Assembly (NCBI GenBank): GCA_022826725.1 | Contig: JAJDUF010000015.1 | Coordinates: 36,660-100,659 of the forward strand | DNA from: Chloroflexota bacterium | GTDB lineage: Bacteria > Chloroflexota > UBA11872 > UBA12225 > JAJDUF01 | Direction: 5' to 3' | Length of the DNA: 64,000 bases | Shown: one piece after another, positions 1 to 7,739 of the stretch | Position numbering within the stretch: position 1 is the first letter of the stretch | Layout: the number at the start of each line of letters is the position of its first letter | Position numbers and translations under genes: made by a program | Notes under the pieces: generated by a model | Seen by the model: the letters and a program-made list of their open reading frames with translations, nothing else | Databases searched by the model: none | What the model was told of the DNA's origin: nothing

Positions 1-1
1 C

Positions 2-841
2 GCGATCATCGGCAAGCATCGCGTCTCGCGGTCCTTCATCCAGGCGCTGACCCGTTGCAAGATCATCACCGTGGGCGGCATCGGGATGGATCGGTTCGAG
101 GACGTGGACTGTGCCACCGAGCAGGGCATCATCGTCACCAACGTGCCCGATGTCTTTGTTGACGAGGTCGCCAACCATACCGTCGCCCTGCTCCTCGCCT
201 GTGTGCGCTGGATCGTGCCGGCGGCGCAGCAGATACGCGCGGGCGGCTGGGGCGGCGAGCGGGGCATGATCCACCGCCTGACCGGGAACACGCTCGGCCT
301 GCTCGGCTTCGGCAACGTCGCGCGGGGCGTGGCGCAGCGGATGGCCGGCTTTGCCCTCCGCGAGATAATCGCCTACGACCCCTACGTGGACCCGGCAGTC
401 TTCGCCGCCCACGGAGTACGGTCGGTGCCGATGGTCGAGGTGCTGCAAGATGCCGATTTCATCTCCTGCCACGTACCCCTCCTGCCGGATACCTATCACC
501 TGATCGGCGCTCCCGAGTTCGCGCTGGTGCAGCCCCACGCCATCTTCATCAACACCGCGCGCGGCCGGGTGGTGGATGAGGCCGCGCTGGTCGCGGCGCT
601 CCAGGAAGGCCGGCTGCTGGCTGCCGGGCTGGACGTGACCGAACAGGAGCCGCTCGCGCCCGATAGCCCACTGCGGACGATGCCCAACGTCGTGATTACG
701 CCGCACATGGCCTCGGCCAGCGACTGGGCGTCCCGCGAGCGCCGCCGGCGCTTGGCACTCGAAGTCGCCGCCGTCCTCACCGGTCACCGCCCCCGTGGCG
801 TCGTCAATCGGCAGGTGCTCGACCGGCTCGACCTCAAGTGA
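2..841 (+). CDS. D-2-hydroxyacid dehydrogenase, 5' truncated by window edge
   Basis: The frame is open from base 2, so the true start lies outside the window. The visible part is the C-terminal two thirds of an NAD-dependent D-2-hydroxyacid dehydrogenase (phosphoglycerate dehydrogenase/CtBP-like). It shows a dinucleotide-binding glycine motif (GLLGFGNVARG), the catalytic arginine in NTARGRVVDEAAL, the glutamate in TEQEP and the catalytic histidine in TPHMAS. The family reduces 2-keto acids or oxidises 2-hydroxy acids in the cytoplasm; the substrate cannot be read from sequence. A second member of the superfamily lies at 32956-33942, with recognisably different sequence. The family call is firm and the substrate is unknown. 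Confidence 0.9.
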   Translation, partial: AIIGKHRVSRSFIQALTRCKIITVGGIGMDRFEDVDCATEQGIIVTNVPDVFVDEVANHTVALLLACVRWIVPAAQQIRAGGWGGERGMIHRLTGNTLGLLGFGNVARGVAQRMAGFALREIIAYDPYVDPAVFAAHGVRSVPMVEVLQDADFISCHVPLLPDTYHLIGAPEFALVQPHAIFINTARGRVVDEAALVAALQEGRLLAAGLDVTEQEPLAPDSPLRTMPNVVITPHMASASDWASRERRRRLALEVAAVLTGHRPRGVVNRQVLDRLDLK

Positions 842-860
842 GCGGTTGCCGGGTGGTACC

Positions 861-897
861 GCCCCCTATGCCCTCCCCGCTGACGCGGGAATGACAG
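861..897. repeat. Composite palindromic repeat, families C and B, reverse orientation
   Basis: This gap holds the reverse complement of the GGGG-CCATAGGGGG element (family C) joined to the GCGGGAATGAC element (family B). The same two units sit side by side at 24901-25060 and 38332-38447. It lies 20 bp after the dehydrogenase stop. Confidence 0.6.
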
Positions 898-964
898 GCG
901 AGACGGCAGGAACGGCGGGAGGCGATGTATCCTGAGCGGTAGGCAAACAGTGAGGAGGATGCTG

Positions 965-1372
965 ATGGCCACGGAAATACGACCGGTCCCGCTGCCGGAA
1001 GACTACCTGGACCTTTTCGAGAAGCGGAGCTTCGCCCACCTGGCGACACTCATGCCCAGCGGCTCGCCCCAGGTGACGCCGGTGTGGGTGGACTACGACG
1101 GAACCCACGTGCTGGTCAATTCGGCACGCGGGCGGCAAAAGGACCGCAACATGCGAAACCGGCCCCAGGTTGCGCTCTGCATTGCCGATCCCGACAACCC
1201 GTATCGCTATCTCGCCGTGCGTGGTACCGTCGTCGCGGTGACGGAAGAGGGCGCTACGGAGCATATTGACCAACTGGCCGGGCGCTATACCGGGCGGGCG
1301 CGCTACGTGGGGCCGCCCGGGAGACGGGTGCTCTATAAAGTCCGTCCAGAGCGCGTCTCGACGATGGGCTGA
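965..1372 (+). CDS. PPOX-class (pyridoxamine 5'-phosphate oxidase fold) flavin/F420-type protein
   Basis: A 135-residue split-barrel protein of the pyridoxamine phosphate oxidase-like superfamily, close in style to Rv1155-type F420-dependent reductases. The N-terminal part contains FAHLATLMPSGSPQVTPVWV, the usual first two strands, followed by the cofactor-side segment NSARGRQKDRNMRNRP. Length and order fit the small TIGR03618-like family. The ATG at 965 is preferred over the GTG at 950 because GAGGAGG sits six bases upstream of it. The cofactor (FMN or F420) and substrate are not determinable here. Confidence 0.85.
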   Translation: MATEIRPVPLPEDYLDLFEKRSFAHLATLMPSGSPQVTPVWVDYDGTHVLVNSARGRQKDRNMRNRPQVALCIADPDNPYRYLAVRGTVVAVTEEGATEHIDQLAGRYTGRARYVGPPGRRVLYKVRPERVSTMG

Positions 1373-1570
1373 CCACACGCACGCCAGGCGACCGGCAGCA
1401 TACTCGCGCTATCCGCTATCCTTAACAAGGATCGCAGCGGTACGCGAACGCGCCGTGCCTCCTGCGCTGAGAGGTCATGTCCTGCTGGACCGATGCCGCA
1501 CATCACGAGTGACGGCGCACTGCCCTGCACACCAACGCTAACACTACCGAGAAAGAAAAGAGCGTAAGCG

Positions 1571-2170
1571 ATGAGAGTTATCCTGGTTGAGCCGGTGGCG
1601 GATTTGGGCCGGGCGGGCGACGTCAAAGAGGTCGCCCCGGGCTATGCGCGCAACTTCCTGCTTCCCCGTGGCCTCGCCGTGCCGGGCACGCGGCATCAGA
1701 TGAAGCGGCTGCAACGGCTACGCGCCGAGGCCGAGGTCGCTGCCGAGCGCGAGGCCGCCGAGGCCCGCAGCCTGGCCCAACGGCTGCGCGAGTTGACCGT
1801 CACCATCCCGGCCCAGATCGGCGAAGGCGGCCGCCTGCACGGCAGCGTGACCTCCCCGCAGATCGCCGCCGCACTCGAAGAGCAGCATCAAATTCGGATT
1901 GATCGCCGGGACGTGGTGCTCCGCGAGCCGCTGCGCCACCTGGGCAGCCACCAGGTCACCCTGCGCTTGCCGGCACGGGAGACGGGTATCGTCAGCGTCG
2001 AGGTCGTGCCGGAGGTGGAGGAAGCGCCGGAGGCGGAAGCAACCGAGGAGCCGGCAGTAGAAGCGGCTGAGGAACCGGTAGCGGAGTCGGAGGCAGCGGC
2101 CACGGCAGAGGCCGACGCCGACCAACCCGAACCGGCACTGGCAGCCGAGGCGGCCGTAGAAGCCTCGTGA
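1571..2170 (+). CDS. rplI: 50S ribosomal protein L9 with long acidic C-terminal tail
   Basis: Structural protein of the large ribosomal subunit that binds 23S rRNA. The N-terminal domain is textbook L9 (start MRVILVEPVADLGRAGDVKE, then APGYARNFLLPRGLA), followed by the long connecting helix and the C-terminal domain to about residue 145. The remaining roughly 55 residues are an Ala/Glu-rich low-complexity tail not found in classical L9 proteins of about 148 residues. dnaB follows downstream, the common rplI-dnaB order. The 200-base leader holds no feature I can name. Confidence 0.97.
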   Translation: MRVILVEPVADLGRAGDVKEVAPGYARNFLLPRGLAVPGTRHQMKRLQRLRAEAEVAAEREAAEARSLAQRLRELTVTIPAQIGEGGRLHGSVTSPQIAAALEEQHQIRIDRRDVVLREPLRHLGSHQVTLRLPARETGIVSVEVVPEVEEAPEAEATEEPAVEAAEEPVAESEAAATAEADADQPEPALAAEAAVEAS

Positions 2171-2250
2171 ACTGGGGTTGGACCTAACCCTCTGCCGGAC
2201 CAAAGCCGCACGGGGCCCGGCCCAGGCGTGGCCCCCGGTCCGGGCGCTAC

Positions 2251-2294
2251 ACCCCCTCTCCAAATGTTGGAGAGGGGGGCCAGGGGGTGAGGCG
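2251..2294. repeat. Family A palindromic repeat
   Basis: Stem CCCCCTCTCCAA (2252-2263) pairs with TTGGAGAGGGGG (2267-2278) and is followed by the family tail CCAGGGGGTGAGGC. The left flank (CGGTCC-GCGCTACA type) is also shared with the copy at 40153-40193, so that pair is homologous beyond the hairpin. It lies between rplI and dnaB. Confidence 0.8.
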
Positions 2295-2363
2295 TAAGCC
2301 CCAACCTCCTACCATCACTGCCGCTATAATCCATCCCCGGCTGCCAAGCGTTATGATTCTGTT

Positions 2364-3755
2364 ATGGCAGTAAATGGAGCAACGGCCGACAGAGCAGTTG
2401 TTGAGAGACCGGATACCGAGGAACGACTGCCGCCGCAGAATATCGAGGCCGAGCAGTCGGTCCTCGGCAGTATTCTGATTGACCGCGACGCCATCACGCG
2501 CGTCGCCTCCTTCCTCCAAGCCCCAGACTTCTATCGGCAGCAACACCGGACCATTTACAGCGCGGCACTGGACCTTTTCGAGCGCCGCGAGCCGGCGGAC
2601 CTCGTCATGCTCACCGACGAGCTGCAACGTCGTGAGCGGCTGGACGAGGTCGGTGGCGCGGCCTATCTGTCATCCTTGACCGCCCTCGTGCCGACCGCGG
2701 TGCATGTCGAGTATTACGGCCGCATCGTCGAACGCTGTGCGATGCTGCGGCGCTTGATCCAAGCCTCCGGGCAGATTGCGGCGCTGGCCTACGGCTCGGC
2801 CGATGCCGAGGAGGCGGTGGACCAGGCGGAAGCGATCCTCTTCCAGCTCACGCACCGGCGCCGCTTTCAAGAGTTCCTGCCCCTCAAAACCATCCTGGAG
2901 GAATACTTCGACCAGATTGACTCTATCTCCCAGCACCGCGGGCAGACGCTGGGCGTGCCGACCGGTTTCCGCGACCTCGATGCCTTGACCGGCGGCCTCC
3001 AGCGGTCCGATCTCGTCATCGTGGCGGCGCGGCCGTCCATGGGTAAGACCAGTCTGGCGCTGAATATCGCCCAGAACGCCGCGGCGCCGCCGCACAACGT
3101 CCCGGTCGCCGTCTTCTCCCTGGAGATGTCCAAGGAGCAGTTGGTACAGCGGTTGATCTGCACAGAGGCCCGGATCGACTCGCATCGCCTGCGCCGCGGT
3201 GTCATTGACGATGAGGAGCTACAGCAGATCGCCAAGGCCATCGGCCGTCTCTCCGAGGTGCCGGTCTACATTGACGACACGGCCGGCATCCCGATCATGG
3301 AGCTACGCACGAAAGCGCGGCGTTTGCAAGCCGAGCACAACATTGGCCTCATTCTGGTTGACTACCTCCAGCTGATGCAGGGGCAGGGTCGCTACATGGA
3401 GAACCGCGTGCAGGAAGTCTCCGAGATTACTCGCTCGCTCAAGGGCCTCGCCCGCGAGTTGAACATCCCCATCGTGGCCATGTCGCAGCTTTCGCGCGCC
3501 GTAGAGCAGCGCCCATCGCACATCCCGATGCTGTCCGACCTGCGCGAGAGCGGCTCCATCGAGCAGGATGCCGACGTGGTAATGTTCATTTATCGTGAAG
3601 ACTACTACGACAAGGACACCCCCAAGAAAGACGTGGCTGACATTCTGGTCGCCAAGCACCGCAACGGTCCCACCGGCGACATCCAGCTCCGCTTCTTCGG
3701 CCAGCAAACCCGCTTCGTTGACCTCGAAACCCGCCAGCAAGCCTACTCATCGTAG
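2364..3755 (+). CDS. dnaB: Replicative DNA helicase DnaB
   Basis: A 463-residue hexameric replicative helicase that unwinds DNA at the fork. The N-terminal primase-interacting domain begins with the family signature PQNIEAEQSVLGSIL near residue 24. The RecA-like motor contains Walker A ARPSMGKTSL near residue 220, then FSLEMSKEQL, the Walker B region LILVDYLQLM and the DLRESGSIEQDADVV motif. Length is normal and no intein is present. The ATG has no clear Shine-Dalgarno; a TATAAT at 2325-2330 could be its -10 box, but no convincing -35 is visible. Confidence 0.98.
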   Translation: MAVNGATADRAVVERPDTEERLPPQNIEAEQSVLGSILIDRDAITRVASFLQAPDFYRQQHRTIYSAALDLFERREPADLVMLTDELQRRERLDEVGGAAYLSSLTALVPTAVHVEYYGRIVERCAMLRRLIQASGQIAALAYGSADAEEAVDQAEAILFQLTHRRRFQEFLPLKTILEEYFDQIDSISQHRGQTLGVPTGFRDLDALTGGLQRSDLVIVAARPSMGKTSLALNIAQNAAAPPHNVPVAVFSLEMSKEQLVQRLICTEARIDSHRLRRGVIDDEELQQIAKAIGRLSEVPVYIDDTAGIPIMELRTKARRLQAEHNIGLILVDYLQLMQGQGRYMENRVQEVSEITRSLKGLARELNIPIVAMSQLSRAVEQRPSHIPMLSDLRESGSIEQDADVVMFIYREDYYDKDTPKKDVADILVAKHRNGPTGDIQLRFFGQQTRFVDLETRQQAYSS

Positions 3756-3844
3756 GCCGCTTCTCTCCAGGGAAGTAGAGTCACGGCAGCGACCGGCTGC
3801 CGCATTGCCCAGTTCTATCACTCGGCGCTGGACAGGAGTGCGGC

Positions 3845-5410
3845 GTGTCGGATAATGGGGCGCCGGTGATCGAGACGCACGGTCTCGCGCGACGGTACGG
3901 CCGGACCGTTGCGCTGCGCCCGCTGACGTTCGCGGTCCACGCCGGCGAGCGTATCGGCGTCGTCGGACCGAACGGTGCGGGCAAATCCACCCTCCTGAAC
4001 CTGCTCGGCCGGCAGCTACGCCCGACGCACGGCTCGCTGGCGCTCTTCGGCCGGCCTACCAGCCGCGCGGACCAGAATATACGCGCTGAGATCGGCTACG
4101 CAGGCCACCAGCCCTGGCTATACGACGAGCTGACACCGCGAGAGAACCTGACCTTCTTCCGGCGCCTGTACGGCCTGTCCCCAGACGCGAGTACCGTGAC
4201 GGCAGCCGTGGAGCGAGTAGGGCTGGCCGGGGCCGCGACGACATCGGTCGGCCAACTGTCGCGCGGCCAGCAGCAGCGCCTGGCACTGGCCCGCGCGACG
4301 CTGCACCGGCCGCGCTTGCTGCTGCTCGACGAGCCGGATGCCTCGCTCGACCCGCTGGCCATCGCCGACCTCCCGGCGCTGCTCGGCCTCGACTCCGGGC
4401 AGCCACACCCGGAGGACGGTTGGCGCCCGACCATCGTGCTGGCTACCCACGATCTCGACTTGGCGCTGCGTTTCTGCCAGCGCCTGCTCGTGCTGGTGGA
4501 GGGACGCTGTGTGCTGGACGCGGCCACGGAGACGCTCACGGCGGCACGCCTGCGGGCGCTGTATGCCGGTGAAGCCGACAGTGGGGATGCTGCCCTCCCC
4601 CCAACCCCCTCCCTAAAGGGAAGGAGCCACCGGGCGCCGCAACGACTCCCCTTCCCCGAAGGGAAGGAGCCGGGGGTTAGGTCCAACATCAAACGTCCAG
4701 GAGGTGAGGCCGAAGCTCCCGCTCCCCGGCCGACGGGCTGGGGGGCGCTGACCGCCATCATCGGCAAAGACCTGCGGATCGAAGGACGACGGCGCGATAA
4801 CGTGGCGGCGGCAGCGATGTATGCCATCGTCTGCCTGCTGATCTTCAACTTTGCTCTCGATACGCCGGGCACGGACGCCACGCGCTTGGTCCCCGGCTTG
4901 ATCTGGGTCACGATCACCTACGGCGCCACGGTGGGCTTTGGGCGCACCTTTGCCCAAGAGCACGAGCGGGGCAATCTCGATGCGCTGCTCGCCGCTCCGC
5001 TGGATCGCTCGATCCTGTACGCCGCAAAGCTGCTCGGCAACCTCGCGCTGACCGCCGTCCTGATCGTCCTGACGGTCGCGCTCACCACCGTCTTCTTCAC
5101 GGTCGCGTTCGACCCGCTGGCCCTGTTCCTGTCGTTGGTCCTGGGTACGCTGGGCCTCGCGGCAGCCGGGACGCTGCTCAGTGCGTTGGCCGCCCAGACC
5201 CGCGCCCGTGAGGTGCTGCTGCCCGTGCTGCTCTTCCCAATCACCGTCCCGGCGCTCCTCGCGGCCGTTCACAGCACGACGGCGGCGCTCCAGGGGCGGA
5301 TGGCATGGGGCGGCGCCGGCGATGCCCCCTGGCTCCATCTCCTGATTGCTTTCGATCTCATCTACGTCGTGTTATCCTGGTTAGTGTTCGAGTTCGCGCT
5401 TGAGGAGTGA
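3845..5410 (+). CDS. ccmA-ccmB: Fused heme exporter CcmA-CcmB (ABC ATPase plus membrane subunit)
   Basis: Cytochrome c maturation ABC exporter, encoded as one 521-residue chain instead of the usual two genes. Residues 1-250 are a CcmA-like ATPase: Walker A GPNGAGKST at 41-49, signature LSRGQQQR near 138, Walker B LLLLDEPDA near 160. Residues about 290-521 are CcmB-like with six hydrophobic segments, ending in VLSWLVFEFALEE. The linker (about residues 252-280) is encoded by a dispersed palindromic repeat. There is no in-frame ATG, GTG or TTG between the repeat and the GTG at 4802, which already lies inside CcmB, so CcmB translation seems to depend on the fusion. The GTG start has AGGAG seven bases upstream. 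The ccmD-like and ccmG-like genes follow. Confidence 0.88.
   Translation: MSDNGAPVIETHGLARRYGRTVALRPLTFAVHAGERIGVVGPNGAGKSTLLNLLGRQLRPTHGSLALFGRPTSRADQNIRAEIGYAGHQPWLYDELTPRENLTFFRRLYGLSPDASTVTAAVERVGLAGAATTSVGQLSRGQQQRLALARATLHRPRLLLLDEPDASLDPLAIADLPALLGLDSGQPHPEDGWRPTIVLATHDLDLALRFCQRLLVLVEGRCVLDAATETLTAARLRALYAGEADSGDAALPPTPSLKGRSHRAPQRLPFPEGKEPGVRSNIKRPGGEAEAPAPRPTGWGALTAIIGKDLRIEGRRRDNVAAAAMYAIVCLLIFNFALDTPGTDATRLVPGLIWVTITYGATVGFGRTFAQEHERGNLDALLAAPLDRSILYAAKLLGNLALTAVLIVLTVALTTVFFTVAFDPLALFLSLVLGTLGLAAAGTLLSALAAQTRAREVLLPVLLFPITVPALLAAVHSTTAALQGRMAWGGAGDAPWLHLLIAFDLIYVVLSWLVFEFALEE
4597..4684. repeat. Palindromic repeat (family A variant) inside the ccmA-ccmB coding frame
   Basis: Two nested hairpins, CCCTCCC...AAGGGAAGGAG and CTCCCCTTCCCCGAAGGG..., end in GCCGGGGGTTAGGTCC. 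The second half matches the intergenic copy at 34849-34890 closely. The element is read in frame as a Pro/Gly/Lys-rich linker and contains no stop in that frame. Confidence 0.75.
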
Positions 5411-5414
5411 CCCG

Positions 5415-5579
5415 GTGACGTTCGTGTTTGCCGGCTATGCGGTGGTCGTGGTGGGGCTAGGCGTCTATCTGCTCTGGCTGGCGCAGCGGCAGCGTGACGT
5501 CGCCGCCGAGTTGGCGACCCTCGAAGCGGAAATCGCCATGCGCCAAGAGGTAGCCACCTCCGAGGAGACACCAACATAG
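5415..5579 (+). CDS. ccmD: Small CcmD-like membrane protein
   Basis: A 54-residue protein starting at GTG 5415, four bases after the ccmAB stop. Residues 4-22 form one transmembrane helix (YAVVVVGLGVYLLWLA), followed by a charged coiled-coil-like tail (RQRDVAAELATLEAEI). This is the shape and position of CcmD, which helps the CcmABC complex release holo-CcmE. The TAG stop overlaps the GTG of the next gene by one base, so the two are probably translationally coupled. CcmD is too short and variable for a firm homology call; placement is the main support. Confidence 0.72.
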   Translation: MTFVFAGYAVVVVGLGVYLLWLAQRQRDVAAELATLEAEIAMRQEVATSEETPT

Positions 5580-6211
5580 TGTCGGCCGCCGATCCTTCCC
5601 CACCACCCGCAGCCGGCTCCGCGCAGCCGCCGGCGGCACTCACCCCGCGGGCATCGCTGGCGTTTTGGCTCACGGTCGGGGGCGTCGTCCTGCTGCTGGC
5701 TTTGCTCGGCTACGCGATGATCCGCGCCAGTGACCGCGAGGCGACGAACTTCGCCGTGCAGTCGGCGCTACGGAACGTTCCGATCACGGCGCGGCCGGCC
5801 CCGGACTTCACGCTACCGCTGTTCGACGGCACATCGCTTCGGCTCGCCAACCTGCGCGGCCGCCCGGTGCTGGTGGACTTCTGGGCCTCCTGGTGCGTGC
5901 CCTGCCGCGAAGAGGCCGCGACTCTGGAGCAGGTGTGGCAGTCGTACCGCGCGACCGACCTGCTCTTCGTCGGCGTCAGCGTGCAGGATCGTGAGGCCGC
6001 AGCGCGGGCCTTCCTGGACGAATTCGCAATTACCTACCCCAACGGCCGCGATACCGACGGCAAAATCTCGATTGACTACGGCCTGATGGGGGTCCCGGAG
6101 AAGTTCCTGATTAATCGGCAGGGTCAGATCGTGCGTAAGCTGGTCGGGCCGGTACCGGCGGCGGTGCTCGCGGACCTGCTCGATGCACTGATCCGCGGCG
6201 ACTACGAGTAA
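5579..6211 (+). CDS. Membrane-anchored thioredoxin-like protein (CcmG/TlpA/ResA type)
   Basis: A 210-residue thiol-disulfide oxidoreductase on the outer face of the membrane. A Pro-rich start is followed by one transmembrane helix (about residues 28-48) and an AhpC/TSA-thioredoxin fold with the active site WCVPC (Cys106 and Cys109) and the cis-proline region GVPEKFLINRQG. Such proteins keep apocytochrome c cysteines reduced for heme attachment. Its place directly after ccmAB and ccmD supports a CcmG role. ccmC, ccmE and ccmF are not in the window. Confidence 0.85.
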   Translation: MSAADPSPPPAAGSAQPPAALTPRASLAFWLTVGGVVLLLALLGYAMIRASDREATNFAVQSALRNVPITARPAPDFTLPLFDGTSLRLANLRGRPVLVDFWASWCVPCREEAATLEQVWQSYRATDLLFVGVSVQDREAAARAFLDEFAITYPNGRDTDGKISIDYGLMGVPEKFLINRQGQIVRKLVGPVPAAVLADLLDALIRGDYE

Positions 6212-6227
6212 GGCGCGGCCTCCACAC

Positions 6228-6296
6228 GTAGGGGCGTCCCTTGTGGGCGCCCTGTCTCTGGGGGTTGGTGCGGGCAACCACAAGGGTTGCCCCTAC
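6228..6296. repeat. Family D palindromic repeat, complete copy
   Basis: GTAGGGGCG at the left end is matched by the reverse complement-like TTGCCCCTAC at the right end. The inner arms (CCCTTGTGGGCGCCC and GGGCAACCACAAGGG) can form a long hairpin. A half copy lies at 50857-50884. It occupies part of the 265-bp gap between the convergent ccmG-like and groES genes. Confidence 0.7.
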
Positions 6297-6476
6297 AGAG
6301 GCCACCCGGCACACCAATACAAACGCCCGCCCAGCAAGGCTGGACAGGCGCTCTTCGTGAGCCGACGTATTGCGGGGCTACCACCGACCCCGTTAGCCGA
6401 CGGTGCTGGCCGCTGCCGGAGAGTGGCTGGCCGACACCCGGCGGGAGTGGGGTGGCCCCGGAGTTCGGTCTATCGG

Positions 6477-6773
6477 TTAGCCGCCCAAGACGGCCAGGAT
6501 GTCGCGCTCGCTGAGGATGAGCAGGTCCTCACCCTCGTGCTTCACCTCGGTACCGGCATACTTCGCGTAGAGGATATTCTGACCTGCCTCTACTTCGAGG
6601 GCTACCCGCTCGCCGTTGTCGAGCACCCGCCCGGAGCCGACCGCAATGATGACCCCTTCCTGGGGCTTCTCCTTTGCGGTATCGGGAAGCACGATCCCGC
6701 TCTTGGTGGTCTCCTCACCCGACTCCGGGCGGACGATTACCTTATCACCAAGCGGACGTAGCGTCACTGCCAT
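6477..6773 (-). CDS. groES: Co-chaperonin GroES
   Basis: A 98-residue Hsp10 that caps the GroEL ring. It begins [16 protein letters not shown], has the mobile-loop region with [14 protein letters not shown] and ends in the usual [12 protein letters not shown]...DILAVLGG pattern. Its start is preceded by AGGAGG. groEL is not downstream; the next gene is convergent and unrelated, so groEL must be elsewhere. A perfect CIRCE operator and an overlapping promoter lie about 130 bases upstream, so HrcA repression is very likely. Confidence 0.98.
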   Translation of the reverse strand: MAVTLRPLGDKVIVRPESGEETTKSGIVLPDTAKEKPQEGVIIAVGSGRVLDNGERVALEVEAGQNILYAKYAGTEVKHEGEDLLILSERDILAVLGG

Positions 6774-6893
6774 AGCTGCTCTGCCTCCTTCGATTAGTCC
6801 TGCTGGGGTCTATCCTCGGCGTGGCGTGTACAAACGCCACCGCCGCCTACGCTCAACGCCGCTCTCTACTGCGGTTCGTTGACACACGCCCCC

Positions 6894-6923
6894 ATTGTAG
6901 CACCTCTTAGCACTCGCCGCCAA
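6894..6923 (-). promoter_or_regulatory. groES sigma70-type promoter
   Basis: On the minus strand a TTGGCG -35 box (6923-6918) is separated by 18 bases from a TACAAT -10 box (6899-6894). The -35 lies inside the CIRCE spacer, so HrcA binding would block polymerase. Confidence 0.7.
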
Positions 6924-6933
6924 CGAGTGCTAA
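6907..6933. promoter_or_regulatory. CIRCE operator (HrcA site)
   Basis: A perfect TTAGCACTC-N9-GAGTGCTAA inverted repeat, the consensus HrcA heat-shock operator, upstream of groES. Confidence 0.97.
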
Positions 6934-6983
6934 CGGCCGGGCGGGCGAGGGGAGGGAAGACCGGAGCACGCCACGGGCAACCC

Positions 6984-7724
6984 TCAGAGAATCTGGGAGA
7001 GGAAGGTCTTGGTCCGCTCCTGCTGCGGGTTGTTGAGGAGCTGTTGCGGAGCGCCGGCCTCGACGATGTTGCCCTCGTCGAACATGACCATCCGGTCGGA
7101 GACCTCGGCGGCAAACCCCATTTCGTGGCTCACGACGACCATCGTCATCCCGGAGGAGGCCAGCTCGCGCATAGCGTCGAGCACTTCCTTAATCATCTCC
7201 GGGTCCAGGGCCGAGGTCGGCTCGTCGAACAGCATGACCTTGGGCTGCATCGCCAAGGCACGCGCAATGGCGACCCGCTGCTGCTGCCCGCCGGAGATTT
7301 CGGCCGGATACTTGCCGGCTTGCTCCGGGATGCCCACCCGCTCCAGTAGGCTCATCGCCACTTCCTCTGCACGGGAGGCCGGCCACTTCCTGACCCGCAT
7401 GGGAGCCAGCGTAATGTTCTGGAGCACGGTCAGGTGGGGGAAGAGGTTGAAGGATTGAAAGACCATCCCGACTTCGCTGCGAATCGCTTCGATGTTGCGG
7501 ATGTCGTGGGTCAGCGCGATGCCGTCTACGATGATATCGCCGCGCTGGTGCTCTTCCAGGCGGTTGATCGCGCGGATGAAGGTGGACTTGCCCGACCCCG
7601 AGGGGCCGAAAATGACGACCACCTCCCCCTTTTTCACGGTCATGGTGACGCCCCGCAGGACGTGGAAGGACCCAAACCACTTGTGTACGTCGCGGCAGAT
7701 AATCATGTCATCGTCTGCTTGCAT
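6984..7724 (-). CDS. aapP: Polar amino acid ABC transporter ATPase
   Basis: A 246-residue ATPase of the GlnQ/AapP family that powers general amino acid uptake. It has Walker [11 protein letters not shown]-loop [10 protein letters not shown], signature [15 protein letters not shown], Walker [14 protein letters not shown] and H-loop VSHEMGFA, in order and at normal spacing. It is the last gene of the four-gene minus-strand operon aapJ-aapQ-aapM-aapP, 15 bases after aapM. AAGGGG precedes the ATG. The exact amino acid range is unknown. Confidence 0.93.
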   Translation of the reverse strand: MQADDDMIICRDVHKWFGSFHVLRGVTMTVKKGEVVVIFGPSGSGKSTFIRAINRLEEHQRGDIIVDGIALTHDIRNIEAIRSEVGMVFQSFNLFPHLTVLQNITLAPMRVRKWPASRAEEVAMSLLERVGIPEQAGKYPAEISGGQQQRVAIARALAMQPKVMLFDEPTSALDPEMIKEVLDAMRELASSGMTMVVVSHEMGFAAEVSDRMVMFDEGNIVEAGAPQQLLNNPQQERTKTFLSQIL

Positions 7725-7739
7725 CGCAATCCCCTTGCC

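Noticed and set aside
1373..1570. Possible regulatory leader upstream of rplI
   Set aside because: No recognisable riboswitch, promoter pair or conserved stem could be supported by eye.
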